A DNA stretch of 64,000 bases from positions 1 to 64,000 of the forward strand of contig JASAND010006899.1 in the NCBI GenBank assembly GCA_030248195.1, in the 5' to 3' direction. How positions within the stretch are numbered: position 1 is the stretch's first letter; every line of letters starts with the position of its first letter. The position numbers and the translations under genes were made by a program. Shown here piece by piece: positions 35,221-47,403 of the stretch. A model generated the notes under the pieces. It saw only the letters and a program-made list of their open reading frames with translations. It had not been told where the DNA came from and made no database searches. This DNA comes from Trissonchulus latispiculum (Eukaryota > Nematoda > Enoplea > Enoplida > Ironidae).

Positions 35221-36135
35221 AGAATGGACTCTGAACACCTTTCTTTTCAATCCGTTAAAATTTTGCAGTTTTTTGTCTTTCCAAAAGTGTACAAAAGGAG
35301 TTTGTAGGATATAAGTAGTCCTCAGAATATTTCATAAGCACGGTTCCACTGAAGTGAGGAGTAAAAGAAAATACTAAATCATGTCCTACTTGTTGATAAC
35401 CTGCTCCTAAAGATGCATCTGTCACTGAAATTGTAACGAAGTTTCAGTTTACACAGGTTCCAGTTTTAACCACTGGAACGTTCCAGTCTATTTTGGAAAG
35501 AAACATGAAACTGACATTATCATAGGCTGCCAATTTCACTCCCAAAAAGTTGGGAATATTCAGCTTTCTGCAGAAAGATTGAGTAAATAATCCAAACGGA
35601 ATATTTTTGCTACTATAACCATTTCACGGAAACGTTCTCAATGTACCGCTTTCCGGGTTTTTAAAATTTTCTCCCATACATACAATATGGGTGTTACTCG
35701 AAAGCTCATGACGAACTGAACTTGGACAACTTGTGATAGAATTAACTCCTGAGAGCGTAAACATTTATTAAAATTCACTTCTACATTTTGAAATATTCTC
35801 CTAAATTTGTTACGGGCAGACGAGTAAATTGGACACTTCTGAATATGTCCGGACAGATAGTTAAATTGGTACAACTATTGCAATGACATTCTGTCCGGAC
35901 AAATGGGTAAATTATCTGTGTCCAGAAGAAGGTTGGACACATGCGTAAATTTTTAAACTATTAGCTAAATAGCGCAGAATACAGCTAAACCAATGACGGA
36001 TAAGATTTCGAATCCCTCAAACTGCCCTATTTCGGCTTACTTCACTGGCGCAGTCGAATATTGTGACAGTGTTCATAGATGCACAGCTTATCGTGACAGT
36101 TCGTGTGTCACGAGAAGTATATTGAAATTGTGCAT
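35221..36135. other. No feature recognised (sHSP 3' UTR / intergenic)
   Basis: AT-rich, with no exon or clear repeat end seen. Confidence 0.4.
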
Positions 36136-36296
36136 TTATTAGACAACTTTGCACCATTACTACTCATTCATTACGTGGAGCTAGGCATAGGGTTGCGCCG
36201 GGGCCGTGTAACGGGGCCGGGCCCGGGCCGGCCTGGCCCCGCAAATTGTTTCAACAGCCCGTAAATGTTTTCAACGGCCCGGCCCCGGCCCCGTTA

Positions 36297-36792
36297 AGCC
36301 CGGTTCATACTTGTCTCTGAGTCTCTGTCTCTTAGTCTCTGTCTCTATGTCTCTGTCTCTATACGGTTCATACCTGTCTCTGTCTTTTTGTCCTTTTGTC
36401 TCTAAGCTGTCCTTAAGTGTCTCTAAGCGAAGTTGAACAATGCTCAACTTTTCTGTCTGTCCTTAAGAGACAGCCAATCATAAGATAGAATAATATCACG
36501 TGAGCAATCAGTTAAGTTAGATATTTTAAGGTAACTGCATGTGTATCAAATTTTAAAGTCTGTTTTCATCATTGTATAAGCTCAGCTGTAAACGGAGCAG
36601 CAATATTAAGAAGATATTAGTCAATTTAAAAAAGTTTTGTTCGATTTTGATTAAATTCAGTGACCAATGGAATTTGAATTAGTTGTCACATGACCGAGTC
36701 TCTGTCCTTTTGTCCTTTTAAGTATGAACGTCTTGTCTCTATCAGCTTAGAGACATAAAGACAGAGACTCAGAGACAAGTATGAACCGGGCT
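36297..36792. mobile_element. PIF/Harbinger-like element (AGCCCGGTTCATACTTG)
   Basis: Long inverted ends starting AGCCCGGTTCATACTTGTC, flanked by TTA on both sides (36294-36296, 36793-36795), the classic TWA target. The body is built from GTCTCTGTCTCTTAG-type repeats. Confidence 0.82.
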
Positions 36793-36950
36793 TTATACGG
36801 CCCCGCGGGGCCGGCCGGGCCTCTGGGGCCGATTTGCTCATATATAACAATTTTGTTCTATATTTTCGGCTTATATTTGTAACACACATTTCTCTTTAAT
36901 GTGGCGTTGTGTGTTATCAAGCTAGATATTCTGAACCTTTTCAAACTTAC

Positions 36951-38146
36951 TTAACACGTTCACGGCAATTCAAAAATTAGTTGGTTAAACCAGGGCGCAT
37001 TTCCTTGTTTTTGCTTAATTTTAACGTAGAGAAGATTTTAATATTTTGGCTAGGCAAGTATTACAATATACTCATAATTGCATCAATAAAATAGTGTGGG
37101 ACACCGTGTGACCCACAACGTGCACAGTGAAACATGTGTTGAACGGCGCGTTGTGGGGCACACCGTGTCCCACACTTTTATATCTCCTAAAAGTTTCTCC
37201 TTTCAAAAAACAGTTATCGTAATGTATCGTTACAGTTTCAATATCTGAAAACAGTAAGAAGACGACTGCAAAGATGTAAAATAATGAATCTGAGGAGTCT
37301 GAGTATTATGGAGTAGACGAGTCAATGACAAGTAAGCACTTTGGATGGCGGAAAAACTATTTGGAACGTTGGGATGACGCTGGCTTGCCTCCGGCTTAGG
37401 CTGACAAGCTGGAAACAGGGGGGCAAAAAACGAGTATGCTGATCCACATTGGCGCGAAGTTCGTACTAAGTTCAGCTGGTACCTTCAGAATTCTGGTCGA
37501 GCATGCAATATTTCAACTTTTTTGAATAGCATTAGCAGGATAACTGACTCATCGGTTCAAAAAAGGCACTGTAATGCAGAACGCTTCGACAGAATCGGGG
37601 GAATCCTAAAGCAGTCACTATAAAACGAGACGGTAACTGTAAACGACAAGTTGAAGTAAATGAATCAGAAACTATGTTATTGCGAAGAAATACAAAGACA
37701 AGCGGAGTTTTTTTTATCACCACGATTCGTCCCAAACCATCATACATACCGTCACCTATAGATTCAGATAGGAAACGTTTATAAAAATAATTGTCTATGC
37801 CCGAAAATTCACCTAAATCGACAGCAAGTGTTAAAAGGGTATCCCAGAAAACCTTTATGCCGCCAGAAGTGTGTTTTAGAAATGGCACAAGTATCTGAAT
37901 TTTGCCAATACCTGACAGCCAGTCTGAATTTGCTGTCTAAACAATACGGACTTTTTGTCGTGTTTATCAAAAAATTTAGTATCCTTTATTACACATTTCA
38001 TCATTAAAAAGCACTTCCCTGCACGCGTTTTGATTCTAGAAGACATTAAATTTATATGTCAATGAGGGACACGGTGTGTCCCACATGCGTATTAGGGAAA
38101 CTCATTGTGGGGCACACCGTGTCCCTCAATGCCGTGAACGTGTTAA
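36951..38146. mobile_element. piggyBac-like element (TTAACACGTTCACGGCA ends)
   Basis: The ends TTAACACGTTCACGGCA and TGCCGTGAACGTGTTAA include TTAA at both sides. Subterminal copies of the palindromic GGGACACCGTGTCCC motif occur at about 37096-37172 and 38068-38126. A 118-residue minus-strand frame (37888-37532) holds a DNYFYKRFL phrase faintly like the piggyBac 'DNFFTS' region. That is too weak to call a transposase. Confidence 0.7.
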
Positions 38147-38952
38147 ATTTGTCTTGAGAACTGTGCTGGCTTTACAGTTATTAGAGCCAGTTTGAGTTTC
38201 ATGTTTGTTTTTATTTAATGTTTGGCTTGGCATACGATCTGTTTGCTTATACTATTTGAAAAGGTTCGTTTTAAGTTTGAAAAGCTTCCTCTATTTTTTG
38301 ACTGAATAATGTCACTTAGCGAAATTCGGAAACTTTCCAAAATTTAATATAAGAATTACGACCACAAGGTGTCAACTTTGGCCTGCCTTACTGCTGAATA
38401 GCACACAAAATAAGCTACATATGCTGCAGAGTTAAACGAGTCGATTTTGACTCGCGCGCGAATGCAGAATTAACTCCTTCAGCTCCTGTATCTTGAAAGG
38501 ATCAAAGTTTGAAAATTAATGCAAAACATAAAATATCAACAGCAAGTGACACGTTTTAACGTGACAACAAATGCCAATAAATAGCTATTAATAACTAACT
38601 GTAACGCAAGCCATACCTACTAGGCATGGGCACGGGTCCAAAAAATTGGACCCGGGTACCCGGCACTACCCGAAGCCCTATGTTGGGTAATTGCAACGCT
38701 ACCCGGGTACCCGACTTCGGGTACCCGGGTACCCAGGTACCCGAGCAGTTGTCGGGTACCCGGAAACAAAATTGCAATTTTAATGCTTATCTTTTGTTTG
38801 CCATTAAAATAAAACAATTTTGCGGCGTATTTCAGCTTAATTCTTTTATAGATTTAACTTGCAGGGTGACTGATGCCAAAAAGTGTTGGTATTTGGTACC
38901 ATAACCAAAATTTTTGCAGTCCCACTGTGACAATGGACTCAACTCAAACTAT

Positions 38953-39398
38953 TAGTGTTGTGCACCGGCCTTGTCTAGACCGGCCGGCCCAGGTCCAAAG
39001 TGGGCCGGCCGGCCGGCTGGCCGGCGGCCGCCGGCCGAGAACAGGCCGGCCGGCCGGCCGGTGACAGGCCGGCCGGTCAGACACAGGCCGGCCGGTGACA
39101 ATCCGGCCGGTCAAATGTGAGGCAGCCGACCGGCCAGTACAATTTCTGCAGGTTATCGCCTTAAATTTGCTATAATCTGCCTTGAAAACTATCAAAAATC
39201 TTAATTTTTATTTGTATTTTGGATAGTCTGCGAAAAGTGGCAATGGCCGGCCGGCCGGCCGGTGAAGGCCGGTGCACCGGCCGGCCGGTCTCGGCCGTTG
39301 TTGGGCCGGCGGCGGCCGCCGGCCGGCCGGCCGGCGTTGCGAGCTGGGCCGGCCGGCGCCGGCCGGCCCACGAAAAATTGGGCCGGTGAACAACACTA
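38953..39398. mobile_element. hAT-like element (TAGTGTTGTGCACCGG)
   Basis: Inverted ends TAGTGTTGTGCACCGGCC, with an exact 8-bp duplication CAAACTAT (38945-38952, 39399-39406). About 60 percent of its length is CCGGCCGGCC-type repeats, a strong GC island. Confidence 0.9.
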
Positions 39399-40049
39399 CA
39401 AACTATATATTACACAATTCAATAGAATTGTAAAAATCTGTACAGTTTTCGCTTTAGTTAGGTTAGCTTTTGCTTTAGCTACTGTTTGATATATAGTAAT
39501 AAAATATTTTCTGGTGAAAAAGAGGACAGCTGAATTTGGAATGAAGACTTACGACTGATTTACAAAAATTCCATAGGCATAGGGTTAAATTTTAATATAA
39601 ACTTTACCTAAACAAGTTACCTTGAGGTTGCAATTCTCGAACTGGCTTAGAATCAAGAAATCTGTGTTCACCACGATTTTAAAAATATGTTTTAGCGTTT
39701 CTGTTTTCAAGAATGTTAAATTTATCAAAAGTCGTAGTGCAATTATGTTACAAAACCACTAAGCAAAAAAACTGGCAGAATATTGTATTATCATTAAGAT
39801 TTTATAAAAATTGACGATCTGTTTGAAAGCTGCATTAGTCTAGACTAGAAAAGAGTACAGTAGATTTAAAGGCCGAGTTCAATTTAACTCTTTTTAGTTC
39901 AGCTTACTTTCGCGGAAAGGCCGTAAAGAAAAGAAAGTTGCGAGATCCGAATATCGAGTTTTCTCAGTCCCATAGAATGGCTCATACCAGGTCAATGCAT
40001 CGAATGCATTATTTTCTCGTGCTCGATAGTTTTTGTCTTTCCAAACTAT

Positions 40050-41059
40050 TTAAGGTGCTGGTTCGGGTATTTGTAGCAAATTTTGAAAGACTGTAATTTG
40101 CTCAATTTTTGGAGTTCAACGATAATTTTTATATCATTTTAAAGCTTAGAATGTGCTTGTTACAACTAGGTAATATATAGCTGTCTCATTTCAACTCTTC
40201 GGATTGAACAACATGAAATTTGAACAACAACTTGCAATAACATGAAAACAATTTTTGAACATGGATTTCTCGAAGTGTGGGAAAGCTAACGAAAAGTGAC
40301 CAGTTCAGGCTTCAAAACAAACGTCTTCCCGAGGGCTATTTTTTCTGAAATTGTCTAGCGACTAAAGAAGCTCAAGATTTCGAAAAAACGTAAATTTTGT
40401 CCGATTTTCGTCAAAATTTTCAAGTTTGGACTCTTATTTCTCTCGAACTGAAAGACAAAACGCAAAACCATTAAAAATAGCCCTCGGCAATTGTCGCAAA
40501 AATGCGTGTGCAAAGCCGTTTTTGAATTGCTTGCATGAGTTGAGAGAAATCTGTGTTCAAAACAAACTGGTTGCGATTTTCAAAATTTCACGTTTTCGTT
40601 GCTGTACGTATTCAGAAATGCCGCAGAGAGTTCTCCTTGGGACCTAACATGTCCCTTAGGACTACGAATACGGACAATACTTGACCTTCGGACCAGCGCC
40701 GTTGAAGCTGTCGAAATCTTGCAATATTTGATTTTTCGAAAAATGGCCGGTTTTGGACCTCGAAAATCAATTTTCGCTGTTATCTCTTAAACCTTAAGGA
40801 ATCGAAAAATACTCTCAAGAGCAAAGTTGTAGGTCTCGGTGGGAGGATTCGAATGATTATAAGTTCATCCATGTAGGGTGGCTACAGTGCAAGTTATAGC
40901 GGATTAAAACTAATTTCTCCAAAACTAAAATTTTCAAGCCGCGACTTTTCTAAAACGTTTTATAGGCTAAATAATGTAATTGTAGCAAATTTGAATGAAT
41001 TTCAACAACAATTGCGCTTTTAAAGTCCAAAAATACACGAACCCGAACCAGCACCTTAA
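40050..41059. mobile_element. TTAA-flanked element, subfamily 2 relative (GGTGCTGGTTCGGG)
   Basis: TTAAGGTGCTGGTTCGGGT to CCCGAACCAGCACCTTAA. It is about 1.0 kb, non-coding and inside the 38621-41839 hAT. Confidence 0.88.
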
Positions 41060-42727
41060 GCAGCCAATATGTCAAAGAAACGAGCAAGTATCCGTAGTTC
41101 CGACTTGCAATCGGTTATGGTTCCTAAAAAAATTTGACTAAAATCATCACTTTCAGTGAACTGGACTGATTTATGAAAGTTCAGACCCATTTCTATGCTC
41201 ATTACAATTAGGGAACGTTCTGATATCTGCTGTGGGAAATTTGTCAAGCAATATTCAATATTGTCACAGTAAACTTCAGCTTAAACTTGTTCTGCAAAAA
41301 CCGTGGATCTTTACGATTTACCCCTCCACCACTCAAAAATTATCGGAGTTATCGGGGACACAGAACACTAATTTAAAATCAGTTTTTTTATTCTGAGCTT
41401 TGTTAGTTCTGCATATGTATGAGCTAAGCTTGTAAGCTTCAAAAGTGAACTTATACGGAGCTAACGGAAAACCGAATCGAAAAACCGATTTCAGATTATT
41501 GTTCTGGTCCAAAAATTGCTATATGCAAGTGTTCAGCAAAATGGGGGTCAAAACTTTTACGGTTCCCTTAGTCTCCGTTTAAAATAGAAAAAACATAGAA
41601 TTTCGGTTAATGAAAAACTTCAATATTTGAGCTCTGGATGGTTGAAAACATATATACCCCTACCAAATTTTAGCTCGATTCGTCAAGTTTTAAAATTTTT
41701 GAGTGTTGTGGGGGAGGGGGGTAAACCGGAAAGTCCCAGTTTTATCCGGTTTTAACTAGACATCGGGTACCCGAAGCAGGACCCGGGTACCCGAAAATTT
41801 TCGGGTATCCGGGTACCCGACTACCCGTGCCCATGCCTAATACCTACAATTATTGGCCATTAACAATAGATCCGAATACAACATATTTTTTAAAATCGAC
41901 ATTCGGATGAAGCATCAAGACTGCCAATATACTTGCGGAAGCTGTGAAATCGAGTCTGGCCCGACGGTGCCGCCGGGGCCATGATACAGGGCCCGAGCTT
42001 GGGCCGCCGTGATGTAACGGGGCCAGAGCCCGGCCCGGCCCTGCAATCTGGGAAGGCCCCGGCCGTGTAATTTTGCTAACGGCGCAACCCTAGCTAGGAA
42101 GCAGTCTTTTTATATCAAAATGGAACAACACCAATAAATGGACCTTAAAATTTGCTCTTTCTAATGAATACGATGGAACTAATATTGGTTTTCTTGAATA
42201 CTCTTAACACATTTGAGAAGTTGAATTTTTGACTTTTTCGCAGACTGAAGTAATTTTTTTGCGAGACATTTGCTATATCACTCAATAACAATCATACATT
42301 CAATACCTTATCTGGGGACGCTTTTTAGTTAGGAATAAGCTAAATTGCATAAGTAACCTGGATTTTGCCTACTTTCCCCAACTTTAGCTATCGGAGCAAC
42401 TAACAAAGGGTCCCGTAGTATTTTGTGAAGTACACATTTGCTAAGTGGCAACCCTGTAGGTTGCATTGCATAGTGCATGTTCTACAATCGCTGGAAAAAC
42501 AGAGCGAAAATGTAGAACTCACCGAGATCTTTCGTATGAATATTGTCAGGACTATGTAGCTGCTGCCCAACTGTGAAAAAAACTGACAAAGGCTGTCCTG
42601 AACGTAAACGGGATTGCCCCGAGTGTGTTAATATGCTAAAAGAACTTATTTTGGAAAGTTTCACCAAATTGTATTTGAGTTAGGCTGTATGCTAACAATA
42701 TGCGTCCAAAAGGAACCACCACCTTAA

Positions 42728-43697
42728 TTAATCCACCGTCTCTGGTAACTAACTCTTCATGTTCCCTAACCAACTGTACGAAAATAACCAACACAACTTC
42801 ACTACCACTTTACAGTACAATAACAAAAACATTGCAAGCACAAATTACAACATAGAAACTTAAACAGTGTCAAATGCAACATGAAAAAAACAGTAATGCA
42901 CAATATTGTTGTTTATATCTTTAACAAATTATAACAATACAATGCGACAACAAACAAACAAGAATATAAACAATAAATTTTATTCAGGATAATTAGGAAA
43001 TGCAAATGTCACCAAGGTACGTATTTATATTAACGGTATCATAACACACAAAATCAAAGGTCACAGATAAGCCTATTAGGTAATTACTGATGTTACACGA
43101 ATTCCACAAATAGCAATAAGTAAACGCAGCTCTACATCAAAAGCACCTTATCAGGTAGCACAAGAACCAAAAATTATAAATCAGTGATTAAAGCATAATC
43201 AGGCTCCAAAGGCTTTGTGCTATAGAAACGTCTGGGCAGAAATCGGGCTCCAACCATGTCACCAAATTCGGAAGATCGGAATAAATCAGAGATTTCGGAA
43301 AGCCAAATATCTTGTCCCGGTAACCTCTAAGGGGAATACTTTTGCAAGAGCACGTGTTGGAATGACTCTGTCACCAAGCCCGCTGTTTTTCTCTAGTCCA
43401 CATCAAAACGCGTTGACCAGGAATACCTTAAAAAGCTTAAAACAAATAACATCATGTAAGAAAAGTGAACAAAATATACAAGACTTTAAATAGCCTATAC
43501 AGACGCCTTTGCGACATGCAGACACACAACAGTGTGCAAACTCAAAAAAGGCTCTTGCAAAGAAATACAGGGCATGTATACTTATAACAGGGTATTGCAA
43601 TAATAGAACATTTTGGTTTGAAAAAATAAATTCAGCTATTTATATAGCTGAATTTTATGAAGCAAGGCTTAATGGGTATTGTAGATAAATCAAGTGA
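42728..43697. other. No feature recognised
   Basis: AT-rich; no exon, RNA gene or repeat end seen. Confidence 0.4.
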
Positions 43698-44399
43698 GGC
43701 CCGTATTCATAAAGCGTTGGTATCCATACCACTGGTATGGAAGAAGGGGTACCAGTGGTTAACCAGTGGTATTGCAGGCATACAGCGAATTCATAAAACA
43801 TTTTAACCACTGGTACCATACAGCTGGTACCATACCAATGGTTAAAATTGCAAACCACCGTTGGAGGTGGTTTGACATATGTTTTACACCTGAGTATGGG
43901 CTGTAATAAATGAATTGGAGTTTTTTTAATTATTATTTAGGTGAAAATGGGACATTTCCACAGTTTTCTAATCATATCAGTAGTGTATTATGTCTTTACT
44001 GGCTTAAAAATCAAACTGCATAAATTCTCTAATATTTATTCCAGCATATAAATCAAAACAAACATAATAGTTTTAAACTAGTTTTTAAATATAATTGTTT
44101 AATTAATTCATAATCGCTTAGTTTTTCTAATTATTTGACTGCAGCCTATTATAAAGCATACCACTGGTTAATTCATTAATTAATTAATTCATTCGAAAGA
44201 TACCAGTGGTATGCATACCACTGCTAAACATGAAAGGGCTTTTCATTTTTCCGCCATACCACTGGTATGCAAACCATGGTTCGGAAACCAGAGCTTTGTG
44301 AATTCGGTAAAGTAACCAATTGGTTTTCTAACCACTGGTATCCATACCAGTTGTATGGATACCATTGGTATGGATACCAGCGTTTTATGAATACGGGCC
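43698..44399. mobile_element. PIF/Harbinger-like element of ACCACTGGTATGG motifs
   Basis: The ends GGCCCGTATTCATAAAGCG and CGTTTTATGAATACGGGCC are flanked by TGA (43695-43697, 44400-44402). The body carries many direct and inverted ACCACTGGTATG/CATACCAGTGGT copies. Confidence 0.8.
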
Positions 44400-44760
44400 T
44401 GAGAAAAGACTTAGTAAAATTATCACAAGAATGGGTAGAATAGAAAGTAAAAAACTTTTTACTAAAAGCACAAGATCAGATAATTTTTTGCCCAATATCT
44501 TATGAATTAACAGATGAACATGAAAATGTAGACAGAAGGTTTTCATTCACAAGTAGAAGAGTATTTTGACTTGGAAGCGGAATTTTAAGGAAGAAAGAAA
44601 TGATCATTCTCATGAATATAGGAGTTGAAAGATTTCGCTAGAGTTAGAGCTAACTTTCAAACTAGCACCGTTGTGTAACAGATCGGTCGAAGCCAAAAAA
44701 GTAATCATCTAAACACCCATACATACAGACAAGACAAGACTGGCAGAACACCGTTTGTAC

Positions 44761-45089
44761 TATTGATGGGCACCAGATATTTTTTCATATCCGGATATTC
44801 GCCTATGTTGCGTTAACGGATATCCGGATATCCAGTTATCCGCCTATTCCAATTTTTTCCAATTTTAAGTTAAAACAATTTTTTCAATTTCGCAACTAAG
44901 ATTTCAATTTTTCTGTCAATTTTTTGATGCGCCGCGAATTTCTATCATGCAGCCAAGCCATAACCTTGGTTTCAAAAATATTTTTAGAGTAATGTTTTGA
45001 AAGTATCTGAAACGTTATAAAATGTCAAAAATTTAGTAAGTTTTCATTAGTTTGCGAACGGATATCCGGCTATTCAGTGCCCATCACTA
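44761..45089. mobile_element. hAT-like MITE (TAKTGATGGGCAC) with GGATATCC arrays
   Basis: The ends TATTGATGGGCAC and GTGCCCATCACTA have flanks GTTTGTAC and GTTTGTAA, an 8-bp duplication with one change. The subterminal motif is the palindrome CGGATATCCGGATATCC. Confidence 0.85.
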
Positions 45090-47403
45090 GTTTGTAAGTA
45101 TACATCTACCTAAGATAGAACTTAAACTTTTGAGAGCATGCAACAAGAACATGAACAAATCAAACTAGAAAAAACTTTGTGTAAATTTCTAGGTAGACCT
45201 AAAAGGTAGAGCATACTTCAAAGAAGTCAACAATTACACCCCGACCTGTCCCAGAATTTTAATAGGAATTAAGATTGAGATTCCTCAAGGCATATTATAT
45301 ACCCTATGTATATACACAGAACATGAAAATTTCTCCAAAAGGTTGCTGTGCCAGAAATGTGCCAGAAAAGCGCCGCAAGAAGATGTACAAAACTCCCTCT
45401 CCAAAGTTAACCACAGAGTGTTTTAGACCGCCACAACACCAATCTAGGAGGATGTAGAAATCAGAGACGATACAAAACACAGGGCTTCACTGCAAAGACG
45501 CCACACAGACAACAGGAACGAAAGCCACAAGAGTATAGATTAGAAAATATGATGTTCAAAAAATGATATTAATATTCCTGTGTTTTCCGGGAAGTGAGAA
45601 TAAGCAACAAAGATCAGATCCTATGCATCCCGGAAGACAAAATGAAGCAAGCCAGGAATGGAGGTATCCAACCACCATCCAAAAAGGTATGTAGCTTACA
45701 TAGTGCTGACTAAATAGCGCATCACATTTCGCGGTCTAGATGCCAAGTCAAACTTACGAAACAAAAGGAAAGAACTAACCAATGAAATTGATTGACTGAT
45801 TGATTGACTTACGACAGCAAATTCTGTGAATATCCCTTTTCTGTGAGGTGAAAAAAGAAATACCGCTAAGAGACAAAAATAGAGACATGATTCTAAAATG
45901 TGACAAAAGCAAGTAAGACCAAACAAAGATTACAACGTCCACTACAAATATTAAACATTGATGAACAGTGTGATTTTCAAGATTAAAACTTCAATCGCGA
46001 GAAATGAAGAGTACATCCTAAATGTTGAGGAAAAACAGAAAAGCAAGTACATTAGCATTAAGTTTAGATACAAAAAAGGGGCAACCGTCATATTAGCAAC
46101 CCAACGTACGTACTAAGCTCAAACGTACAAGCACGCATGATACAGAAGAAGTTTCAGAAACAGCAAAATAGATGCTACAGCATATAGATATATTTCTTAA
46201 TAATGTACTAAGCAAGAACTATAAATGCAAGACAAGAACTGGCTTATTTTAATGGGTGAGTGGGCCCTTCCAATACAACCCCCCCCCCCTCCCAAAAAAA
46301 CTCTGACCTCTGTCATAAGCCACAAAATTGCCAAAATTTACCATTTTATCATTAATCTAAAAAAATATTCCTAGTTTCGTCGGATCGAATTTTCGAAAGA
46401 AATCTTCGCTATTTCAACTAAACACCTAAAATTATCCATTTTATGTCCTCCAATTTTGGGTGAGCCTTCCCACAAAAATAAGCCACAAGAATGTGAAAGT
46501 GTCACGGAAAATATTTATAAAAAGACATGATCGACCCATACATAAATTTGAGAATTTTTAGAGAAAGAGATAGAAGGCAGTAAATCGACAGAGGACGCAG
46601 TAAAGAGTGGAGATGCAATAAGGCAGCACAAATGTGCTGAAAATTAATTCTGAGTAAGGAGGGGAGGACAGACTGTAAAAAAGCAAAAGCTGAGTTTTCC
46701 GTTTTTCCAAGAAACCTAGTCATAAGTCGCAGCAAAGTGACCTGAAAATGCTTAAGATGAAACAAGTTAATTAACAAAATTAGAAGCACTGAACATTGTA
46801 TACACTTAGACAGAATTAACCGAATACCTCCGGTTTGCACAAAACATGATTAAGATTAATAGAGAAGAAATCTGCGTGACTATATTCGAGTTTCCCCATG
46901 CTAAGATTGAACTACAAAAATTAGGCTAGTCCGTAAAGTTAGAAGTGATCAGATTTTGTACAACCCAGGGAGTAAATGACATTAAGAAATGATGCAACTC
47001 TTACAAGACCGTCACTTTGCTACAGAAAGCAAATCACTACAGACTACAGACAATACCTACGTAATACGCAATGAGCCTAAAGCAGTCAGTGTGAAATAGG
47101 CAAGTTGTTTTCCATTATGAGATAACTGGTATCAGAGAGAGTAACCGTAACTTTAGCCAGACAAAGTTCAGCAGAAGTTTCACTCGAGACCCCAGTCAAA
47201 TCCAGATAAAACCTCGGAACGATTTTAGAAGAATACCAGAAACACGACTATAAATGAACGTAGTCCACATTCAAGGTTAAGAATTAAGAAAGAAGGAAAG
47301 AAATTTTCTCACTCAATGAAGTCATGACAAAGATTAATCGGGGGGGGAGGTAAGGTTAGACAACAGAGTTGACTGAAAGTCAATGCCGATATCGACTACT
47401 GGC
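45090..47403. other. Probable 3' UTR / downstream region of NOVA-like gene
   Basis: No exon is recognised. A 112-residue minus frame at 46502-46840 looks non-coding. A C homopolymer lies near 46282. Confidence 0.4.

Larger units (their letters stand above)
38621..41839. mobile_element. hAT-like element (TAGGCATGGGCACGGGT), 3.2 kb with insertions
   Basis: The ends TAGGCATGGGCACGGGT and ACCCGTGCCCATGCCTA are flanked by an exact 8-bp duplication ATACCTAC (38613-38620, 41840-41847). The subterminal arrays are the palindrome CGGGTACCCG. It contains the elements 38953-39398 and 40050-41059. Confidence 0.9.
36188..42092. mobile_element. hAT-like element (TAGGGTTGCGCCG) containing four further elements
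   Basis: The ends TAGGGTTGCGCCG and CGGCGCAACCCTA are flanked by GCTAGGCA and GCTAGGAA (36180-36187, 42093-42100), an 8-bp duplication with one change. Subterminal arrays are GGCCCGGCCCCG-type. Its own sequence is only about 1 kb; the rest is nested insertions. Confidence 0.82.
36136..42727 (-). mobile_element. TTAA subfamily 1, copy E, split by nested insertions
   Basis: The left piece (about 36136-36187) matches the ACTTTGAACCCTTATTACTC region of copy C. The right piece (42093-42727) continues it and ends GGAACCACCACCTTAA. The native copy is under 700 bp; everything between is the hAT-like element 36188-42092. Confidence 0.75.

Noticed and set aside
37532..37888. 118-residue minus frame inside the piggyBac-like element
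   Set aside because: Only a four-residue resemblance to a piggyBac motif; no DDE signature; left as a possibility in the element entry.
38595..39396. Pro/Arg/Gly-rich frames (for example TGRPAGRPV...)
   Set aside because: Products of CCGGCCGG and CGGGTACCCG arrays in hAT-like elements.
43215..43493. 92-residue plus frame
   Set aside because: No recognisable motif, no splice context and ordinary AT-rich composition.
46502..46840. 112-residue Leu-rich minus frame
   Set aside because: Low-complexity hydrophobic composition, no recognised domain, and it lies in the presumed NOVA 3' UTR.
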